Part shown: positions 56,470 through 64,000 of the stretch, piece after piece
Layout of the letters: each line of letters starts with the position of its first letter
Position numbering within the stretch: the first letter of the stretch is position 1
Assembly: GCA_022606425.2 (NCBI GenBank)
Contig: JAHDVF020000748.1
Coordinates: 1 to 64,000 of the forward strand
DNA from: Lepidostoma basale
Taxonomy: Eukaryota; Arthropoda; Insecta; Trichoptera; Lepidostomatidae
DNA: 64,000 nucleotides
Direction: 5' to 3'
The notes under the pieces: generated by a model
What the model was told of the DNA's origin: nothing
The model's input: the letters and a program-made list of their open reading frames with translations, nothing else
Database searches by the model: none
Program-made: the position numbers and the translations under genes

Positions 56470-58298
56470 ATCCCCACTACTCAAAATGAGATTGCACTAG
56501 ACTAAGAAAAGAACATTGGGAAAAACAGCTTTAAAAGAAAATTTATTGAATGGAAATTTCGAAATTGCGCAATCCAACTAGATTTTTCGCGTAAGGCGAT
56601 CACTAATGGAACCCCTGTCTTGTGCTGAACGCTGTCCCTCCTACTCCACTTATAGGAAAGCTCGCGATTCACGCGAGGCAGCATAAAACATGTAACAGGT
56701 AGATTCGATTACGAATTGAAAAAATATTGCGGTATGTGAACAGAATTACATTCTTCATTAGCACCTCTATACATTTGATTCGACTTGCCTCCCCTCGTCA
56801 TTTACACAAAAACCGTTTTTCTAAACGCTATCTATCTTATAACTAATTGCCGGGTATTTCTCTTCCGGAACTGAGAAACTCGTTTTTCTCTCATTACATG
56901 GTAGGAGATTCCATCATCCCATATCGTACCATCTCTTTCTCGCCGATCAAAGGCCATTCGGGAATTCCGTCATCCGATGCCTGGTCGGGGAGCTTCCGCT
57001 TCTTCGCACTGTCTTCGACTCTCATAGAGTACTATCTCCCTCTCGCCGATTGAAGGCCGCCCGGGAATTGCGTCATCCGGTGACTAATCAGAAAGCCTGG
57101 AGCTATCGCTTTTTCGCACTGTCTTATCTCTACATCGTGTTCTTTCTTGCATCGCCTTACACTACTATCTAAAACAAAACTAAATTATCGACACTTAATT
57201 CGTGCGAATTGGTGGTGATATGAATCGAATTTAAAAAAAATTCAAAACACAATCTCGTGTCGGCAAGTTTAGGATTGAACTTGTTTTTCTTAAAATTTTG
57301 AAAGCGGCAGTCTCATCGCATGTAACGTCTTCCTTTTCTCAAAAGCCAATGTTGGGATCTAGTCTGCTATGTCGCTTAGTCATCTTAATTTAATGGTTAT
57401 TAAATTAAGTTATAGACTGGTGGAAGGATAAAAATATCACATGGCACGACATACAAGTAGATTACTTTACAAATATACATCCGATACATCCAACCCCTAT
57501 CGCTTTGAACTACAAACAAGACGCTTCTTTAATACCTAATCCATTCACATACTAATTATAACTCACGGAGAACTAATTTAAATTTTTCTCCCTGGATGGC
57601 TGTTTAAAATTATTATAAAAATGTAGTTGCATTCGTGAAAACTTGATATTATTACAGATATTATTGGGCGCCAGCAAATTTTTGTTTCTTTGTTAAAAAA
57701 AATTGCAAAAAATACACATATTTGTCAAAGGCTCACTCAGAACAATAAAACGGCCGAATTCTAAAGAACAATTAAAGGATTAAAATTTGAAATTTTAACG
57801 TTGGTCGGCCGCTAGACCCTTAATATTTACGACGTTTGTCTAAACGTATACCTGGTCAATCCGCCGCAAGCTTATCTAGCCAGGGAACAAAAGAAATTCG
57901 GCTGGGGAATTTCCTTAAAACTTTCTTTCTTATCAGTTGACTTTACAACGGTATGAGATTATAATCTGTATTTGCTTACTCGTTTGAAATTCGAAATTCA
58001 AAATTAACCGACGTACGAGTAAATAAACAAAATGACATATCGGTTTTCACAAATGCTTACAAATAAAATATAAAATTATGAATTGGCTTCAATCTCGACA
58101 TCTCACCATCTCGGAACAATCAGAAAACAAATATCAACATCAGCGAATCTACAATATTTATTGCTAGCTCAGATTTTAGCATTCAACTCTTCTCTAGGTC
58201 GCGTGTTCGTCTGATCTCACTTAACCAGACAGCGTCTGAATTATTAATTATATTTAATTAAAATTCAATTACGCCGAGTCCCACGCTATGGCGCCATT

Positions 58299-59210
58299 TG
58301 TAACGAATTTGCTCTCGACACAGGGTGAAACATGATGATTAGTCGTATCTCACTCCATATCTCGAAGCACTCCCTCACAACGTATTGCCCGGTGTTTACT
58401 CGCTAATGTGATTATTATTCGATCTCTAAGATGCTCCGGGAGGTATAGTGATATGAGATTGAAACCAATATTTGCTATTTACACTTATATTTAAACACAA
58501 ACATACAAAAACAAATAAACAAGATCACTTATAAACTAAAGATGACTTACTTCTATTCGTTGGCCAACGACTTAAAGCTACTCCGTCACTGAATTAACAC
58601 TACTTGATCTGATCTGCGAAGTCGTCGATCCAGCCGGCACGTGGCGTCCACATCACGAGGGACGTCCGAGGCGGAAGAGCGAAGGAGAGCGAGGAGCGAG
58701 TGGTCTCCATCGCTGAGACAGCCGTGGTCAGCATCAGGTCCCAATGATGATGAGCTGACGCTATGCGGCGATATCGCGATCTTTTTCGGATTCACTTCCC
58801 GGCGTTCGGTATAACACTTCGCGATCTTTTGAGGCTATTGCCCCTCGGCGCGTGGCCGGGGCGGAGACACTTCTCCTACCGAGGGTGGAGGCGGACTGGG
58901 GCCGAGAGCTGCCCGGAACCCTGCAGGGCGGAGGGTTGGATCGTCCCCTCTCAAGTGCGGCCACTCTCGAAAATTGGGCCCGGCAGTACCTAACTGCTTT
59001 GCGATACCGGGGCAGAACGCTATTTATTTTCACTCACAGAATTGTCATTATCACGATTAGTGTTTTAAAATGTCTTTCATAATCTTATCACTAATTAAAA
59101 TTAAACTTAACTAAGATCAAACAAGCCTCCAGAGAGAAAACGCCTTTTCGGTCATGCAAAACTTGTCTAGTGCAACCTCACCTATTATGCCATGAAACAT
59201 GGCTATATCA
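58299..59210 (-). repeat. LTR (5' LTR in element orientation)
   Basis: Near-identical partner of 55559-56469. Its outer edge lies 170 bp upstream of the Snapin ATG. Confidence 0.88.
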
Positions 59211-59380
59211 AGATAACGTAATTCTATGCTATCTTTGACAGCCACTGTCAATGTGTCAACTCTGAACTCCTAACGTTCTTATTATTTATATTTTATTTCT
59301 TATTCTAATATCTAATACTATAGTGGTCAAAATTTTGAGAAAATTTATGGTTTTACAATGCGAGAAATTTAACATCAGCA

Positions 59381-60791
59381 ATGGATGGCGATACCGAGAG
59401 TACCGCAACGTCCGTCGAAGAAAATACAGAAAACTTTTGTGACAACCCCACTAGGGACACTTTGGTTGAGGGTCTTATGGGATTATTGAAACCGACTGTG
59501 GATAGATTGGATGAAAGTGTAAGAGCAACGAGGTAGCATTCCCACAATATTGCAATTACTTTATGTTGTTGTGCTTTAAAAAATGCTAATTTGTGGTTGT
59601 GGTTATGTTCTAGAATTACCCAGGTAGAATTGAAGCAACAAATAGATGGTCTCGCGGAAGAATTGAGGAAGATTTCCGACAGTCAATCCAATTTCGTCGA
59701 TCTTGAAGAATATGTTAAAAAATTAATGAATAGTAAAAGGAAAATAACAGCAATTTCAACTATTTTACAAAGTACTCAGGTACATACTATTATTATGCAA
59801 ACTTTATGGTTTTATATAAACAAAAATGTAATTAATACATTATTTATAATAAAAATAAATTTCATGTTAATTATATGTTAATGATGTAAATGGAACCAGA
59901 AATAGAGGAAGACCGAGGAAAACGTGGCACGATCAAGTATTGAATGTCGGCCATGTAAGGAGTCAGAGAAATCGACGCGCATGCATGACACCATGTATGA
60001 ATGTTGTGAGGAAGCGAGAGAAATGTGTCAGGAAAGAAAAGTGTGGCAGTCTATTCTTTCTGCTTCTTTCCCTTCGGGGAGACGGCGTGATGGTTAGTTA
60101 GTTAGTTTAGAAATTTCATACTGATAATTCTGCTTTTAAGAAGGTTGAAAAAAAAGTTTTCTGAAAACGTATATTTTTATTTATTATATCTTGCTTCTTG
60201 GGTATGTTCATAATCTGAAGTTTTCTTCTGGGGCCCATTTTTCGGATATCATTGCCGTCTATATATCAAAATGTTTGATGACTCTGATGATGAAACCAAC
60301 GAACAAGGATTCCATGATCAAAAAAGAAATTCTTTCTACCGTTACATAAAATTAAGAATCTTTATTTGGTATTGAAACAAATTAATATGAGTGGAAGTGG
60401 TAATTTAGATTAAATTGTTGTTTCAAAACATGAGTTTTTTTTTCTTCGTATTTTTAAATTTTATAGAAATGATATTTTGTGCCTTGATAGGATATGCCTC
60501 ACATTTCAACATTTGATAATCCCCTAGCGAGGTAAAACACATCACTTAAAAACTGATGTTTTATCTATAGATAGATATTCTTTTATTGAGCTCAAATGAC
60601 TGTAGTAAATATCTTTTGTTAATTTGTGATCTTTATTTAAAATTAGACTTTACCATTTCCAGGAAAGATTGGACAAAGTGCACCAGCTGGTGTCTCGGGA
60701 AGCAGCTCGCAAGCAGGCCGTGCTCGAGAGTAGTGAGCAGCCCTCCACATCGGGGTTTAATGAAGTTTCGCAAGAAGGGAACATAAATTAG
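59381..60791 (+). CDS. Snapin: Snapin / BLOC-1 subunit, 3 exons
   Basis: Exons 59381-59532, 59614-59779, 60663-60791 (148 residues). Phases match and sites are AG/GT. The protein is MDGDTESTATSVEENTENFC, then TLVEGLMGLLKPTVDRLDES, VRATRITQVELKQQIDGLAE, ELRKISDSQSNFVDLEEYVK, KLMNSKRKITAISTILQST and QERLDKVHQLVSREAARKQA. It lines up along its length with human snapin (about 136 residues) and is mostly coiled coil. Snapin is a subunit of BLOC-1, needed for lysosome-related organelles, endosomal sorting and synaptic vesicle priming. A LINE 3' fragment lies in intron 2. The next gene's ATG is only 21 bp after the stop and no poly(A) signal lies between. Confidence 0.93.
59878..60108 (+). mobile_element. 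LINE 3' fragment in Snapin intron 2
   Basis: [37 protein letters not shown] and SILSASFPSGETA, ending GGCGTGATGGTTAGTTAG. Close to the 36985 copy. Confidence 0.85.
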
Positions 60792-60812
60792 TCTTTTTCT
60801 GCTACCCACAAA

Positions 60813-61436
60813 ATGGAGACTCCTATCCTCTCTCATATTAAAGAGAGCGACTATGAATTTGTTTACGAGCCTTCAAATGATTCTTTTCTGATTCTCGACG
60901 CTTTAGAATTGGAAATCAAAAACATATCTAAACTGAACCCATCTGTCTGTCTGGAAATTGGCTCCGGGAGTGGAATAAATATCACCGCTTTTGCCAAAGT
61001 TTTCCCCTCCTGTTTCTGCATCGGCGTGGATATCAACCTTAAAGCTTGCTCCGTTAGTTTAGCTACGAGTAAGATCAATAAAACTCTTGTAGAATGTGTC
61101 AATATGGACCTGGCCACATGCTTGAAAGGCAACATGGCTGATGTTGTTATATTTAATCCCCCTTACGTGGTCACGGAGAGTTCAGAAATATCCAAGAGTA
61201 ATATATCCAGGGCTTGGGCCGGGGGACTCAAGGGAAGGGAAGTCATCGACAGGTTCCTGTTCATGTTACCGCAGATGCTGTCTCCAGGAGGTGTGTGCTA
61301 TATGCTGGTTATCGAGGACAACTCTCCCGAGGAGATAGTGGACATTTTAACCGGATTAGGCTTCTATTCTACTTCTGTGATTAAGAGAAAAGCTTTTAAT
61401 GAAAAACTACAGGTTTTAAAAATTACTAAACTTTGA
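60813..61436 (+). CDS. N6AMT1: HemK2 / N6AMT1 methyltransferase catalytic subunit
   Basis: Intronless, 207 residues. The SAM-dependent class I fold shows the N-terminal VYEPSNDSFLILDALE (17-32), glycine motif LEIGSGSG (47-54), GVDIN (71-75) and the catalytic NPPY (115-118). Family length (about 214 in human) fits. HemK2 with TRMT112 methylates the glutamine of the GGQ motif of release factor eRF1; histone H4 lysine methylation has also been reported. It follows the Snapin stop by 21 bp on the same strand with a good ATG context (CACAAAATGG), suggesting one bicistronic transcript or an alternatively spliced mRNA. I see no promoter in the gap. Confidence 0.95.
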   Translation: METPILSHIKESDYEFVYEPSNDSFLILDALELEIKNISKLNPSVCLEIGSGSGINITAFAKVFPSCFCIGVDINLKACSVSLATSKINKTLVECVNMDLATCLKGNMADVVIFNPPYVVTESSEISKSNISRAWAGGLKGREVIDRFLFMLPQMLSPGGVCYMLVIEDNSPEEIVDILTGLGFYSTSVIKRKAFNEKLQVLKITKL

Positions 61437-62135
61437 ATTATATAATCATAAGTAAATGAAGAATTTAAATTCACTGTAGTCGTCAATTCTTTTGATTCTG
61501 AGGCATTACTTTCTTCTGCCAGTGTTAAGTGAGTATGGCCAGTTGCATTAAGATTTAAATCTATCATTTGCCAATAGTATTTTACGATACACATTTAATT
61601 GCCTTTTTAAGTAAACATCTATTCCTAATATATAAACTGAATCCAAATATGTTTCTAAATATGTTTGTGAATGCGGTGTCTGCTTTAATCATGAACTTTT
61701 GCTTAATGTACTATGATCATGTTCTCCTTTATGTAATTAATTAAACTCTATTCATTGAACAAAATATATATTCCAAATGTACAAAAAATAATTAGATAAA
61801 AGTGATTTTTACATTTAAAAAGTCAACGTGGAATTGATTTATTTTATTACCTTACATCTTGACTCCCTAACCAAAATGATCGACATGTAACATGCATAAT
61901 GAAAGTTATACTTTCAAACTTCAATGAGAATGAACTTACTCGTGGCTGGTCGTGTAGTTCTTACCTTGTTATACGAATAATGAATTGTATATCCATCAAT
62001 TAGTTAAAAAATTAATACTCCGCAGTATTCAAAATACATATTGCATGGACAAATAATGTTAGACCTCTTACAAAATAGTACATCAAAGTGAGATTATTTT
62101 AGGTCACCGCCATTGGCGTACTTTTTAAAACAATC
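61437..62135. other. intergenic, no gene seen
   Basis: AT-rich 3' flank shared by convergent HemK2 and GST genes. A minus-strand AATAAA (61838-61843) could end the GST transcript. Confidence 0.5.
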
Positions 62136-63531
62136 TTAAGCGATTTCCCCCTCATCGAGTTTACTTTTGACAGCATTCCCAAATATTTGGGCTCCATCGA
62201 AGTTCTCTTGATATCCAGGAATGGACTCGGCACAGTTGGCGATCCACTGTTTCACCCTGGGAAATTTGTCCAAACCCCATCCAGCTGCCTGAAAAATAAA
62301 ATTAAAAAATTAATTGGTGGGTCACAGTGGGTGGTTTGTTGATATAGTTCCATACAAAAAAATCTCAGAAGAGCGTTGTTGCTGAAAAATTATAATGGAC
62401 AGATATAACTCGGATGAACAACAACGTCAGGTGATGAAATTCATACATACGAGTATATAGACAGTTAAAATTAAAAACAACTTATTTTTGTATACTTTAT
62501 CACCAAGATCTTATCAAAATATATACGTATAACCTCTACACTATTTGAACATCAAAATATACCTCTTATTATCTGATAGATTAGATTTCCTTAATAATGA
62601 TGAAAACTTACGACAATACTGGTCACAGAGGCCACATTGGCAATGTCGGCAATGGTATAGTTGTCACCACCCGCCAGCCACTTGTTTCCCTCCAGGAATG
62701 TCTCCAATAAGCCGAATGCCTGATTCAGACTATCTTTCTTATCCTGGGACACTTTAGTTTCACCCAAGAATAAAGCTGGAAACTGTAATGTCAAAGACAA
62801 AATATTATTCCAATGCTTGAACGTTTAATACTTTCAGTACTTTGATAAGATAATATTAAACTTATTTCCGTTTCCAATAAGTTTTTTTTTATCAAATGTG
62901 TTATGCCTTAGAATGGCGAAACATGTCATTCCATCTAAAATATAATATAACTCTTAGAAGACAGACGTTTTCATTCATATTAATTATTTAATTGCAATAT
63001 AAATATAACCTCAAAAGTGTTACACTTAAATTAATGTATACATACATTATCCACTCAAACTAAAACAAATAAACAATTAAAAATCCACCAAAATTAGTGG
63101 AACATAAGTTTGAAGTTTGTGTTATATCGTTGATTTAATTAAGGAAAATATGAAAACAAAATGTTTTTATAACTTCGGATTATACGTACAGCGATAGCCC
63201 GGATCCTGGGGTAGACGGTGCCGGCGTCAAAGTACAAAAACCGGTCAACGGTTCCTCTCTTCTGCAGGTCTTTTGGGTAGAGAGAATCGTCTTTCCCGTA
63301 TTTACCGACCAAGTAGCTGGCTATGGCCCGACTCTCCCATATGATGAATCCGTTGTCATCTAGAGTGGGCACGCAGTGCTGGGGATTAATCTTGACAAAG
63401 TCCTCTTTTAATTGCTCTTTCGCGAACAAATTCACGACGTTCACTTCAATATCGAGGTTCAGAGCTCTCGCCGTCAGGAGGGCGCCTCTCGAAGGTGCAC
63501 TAGGCCCGAAGTGATACAATTTAAGAGACAT
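62136..63531 (-). CDS. glutathione S-transferase, delta/epsilon type, 3 exons
   Basis: Exons on minus: 63531-63190, 62782-62612, 62288-62136 (221 residues), all phase 0 with AG/GT borders. The N-terminal thioredoxin-like domain begins MSLKLYHFGPSAPSRGALLT, with the catalytic serine in the SAPSRG segment. It continues INPQHCVPTLDDNGFIIWES, where VPTL and ESRAI contact glutathione. The helical C-terminal domain includes LETFLEGNKWLAGGDNYTIA and ends VKSKLDEGEIA. GSTs conjugate glutathione to electrophiles, including insecticides and plant toxins, in the cytosol. The open frame extends 58 codons upstream (63705), but MSLKLYHF is the standard start. Delta versus epsilon class cannot be settled by eye. 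Confidence 0.93.
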
Positions 63532-63849
63532 TTCACGTATTTTATGAAAAAAGTATATGAAAACGAAAACAACCGGCGTCCGTTGTAGGCTACGGAAACT
63601 GAGTTGCTGGAGACTGCAAACTGTATTTTTATGTTCGAGTGAGACACTAATCAGCGCGTCAAACTTTGCTCCATACAAAACTCGTTTCATGTCATGTGTC
63701 CACATGTTATTGTCAGCATTTTGGAGAACAAAAACATATAATTTAAATGTCTTTTATAAATATTGTTTTTTCATAAAACTTTATTGCACATTTCACAAAC
63801 ATGTTTCGAATTGTACATATCCTTCTTCAGTGTATCTTTATATATATAT

Positions 63850-64000
63850 TTCTTCTGTACGGGCGTATGTAGTTGAACTCCTCCTAAACGGCTGGACCGA
63901 GTTTGACGAAATTCTTTGTGTGTTTGAGTGGGTCTCTGGATGATTTAGATTTACAATTGGACCCGGTAGTTGACTGTTAAAACCTTCTGGGAAGTTCATT
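63850..64000 (+). repeat. probable dispersed repeat at the window edge
   Basis: TGAACTCCTCCTAAACGGCT and GGACCGAGTTTGACGAAATT resemble a dispersed motif I recall from insect repeats (possibly Helitron-related). Cut by the window end. Also ACATGTTTCGAATTGTAC at 63801-63818. Confidence 0.35.

Larger units (their letters stand above)
55559..59210 (-). mobile_element. young non-autonomous LTR retrotransposon
   Basis: LTRs 55559-56469 (911 bp) and 58299-59210 (912 bp) read TGTAACGAATTT to GGCTATATCA on the plus strand. They look identical by eye except for one A in a run near 55770/58510. AGAT precedes the left (55555-55558) and follows the right LTR (59211-59214), a 4-bp target-site duplication. 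On the minus strand the right LTR is followed after 2 nt by TGGCGCCATAGCGTGGGAC, a likely primer-binding site. A purine stretch (GAGTAGTGGGGA) precedes the other LTR, setting the orientation as minus. The 1.83-kb interior has no gag or pol frame. Probably gypsy-type from TSD size; the superfamily is inference. Confidence 0.9.

Noticed and set aside
63532..63705. 58-residue N-terminal extension of the GST
   Set aside because: GSTs of this type begin at the MSLKLYHF-like segment; the extension is most likely open 5' leader.

Overview
The window looks like AT-rich nuclear DNA of an insect, most probably a moth or butterfly. Supporting signs are short exons with GT/AG introns, an insect-type U6 snRNA, two nuclear tRNAs, an insect delta/epsilon-type glutathione S-transferase, and dense non-LTR retrotransposon debris of a kind I associate with Lepidoptera. 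Assignment below that level is inference. No prokaryotic or CRISPR features are present.

Gene layout. 0-3 kb: two divergently oriented small heat-shock protein genes, one with a strong heat-shock promoter. 5.1 kb: a U6 snRNA gene (minus). 10.4-18.3 kb: a four-exon minus-strand gene that I identify as SUPT7L/Spt7-like of the SAGA complex. 18.5-19.2 kb: tRNA-Ile(UAU) with an intron and tRNA-Met(CAU). 26.4-38.3 kb: a Cks gene (minus) head-to-head with PRIM2, the DNA primase large subunit (plus, 7 exons). A second, diverged but intact Cks gene lies antisense inside PRIM2 intron 5. 39.6-51.0 kb: Cactin (plus, 11 exons). 51.8-52.6 kb: a deleted PIF/Harbinger transposon carrying a MADF gene. 54.5-61.4 kb: NDUFS3 (minus), then a young non-coding LTR element, then Snapin and HemK2/N6AMT1 (plus), the last two only 21 bp apart. 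62.1-63.5 kb: a glutathione S-transferase gene (minus, 3 exons).

Most of the rest is transposable-element material. One APE/RT non-LTR family (near-complete copy at 5.9-8.9 kb) has about twenty other fragments, usually ending in a GATGGTTAG-type tail. It also has three short derivatives that join its 5' end directly to its 3' end. DNA transposons include hAT, pogo-like, IS630/Tc1-like, piggyBac-like, mariner and Harbinger remnants, several with readable terminal repeats and target-site duplications. A minisatellite, tRNA-derived SINEs and several large fold-back elements complete the picture.

No wholly new gene system stands out. The most unusual points are: an LTR element splitting a compact NDUFS3/Snapin divergent promoter; the possible Snapin-HemK2 bicistron; the Cks duplication nested in PRIM2; the recurrent internally deleted LINE family; and a templated inverted insertion at 9.6 kb. 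Gene models were built by hand from reading frame, splice sites and remembered family motifs, so exon edges are predictions.
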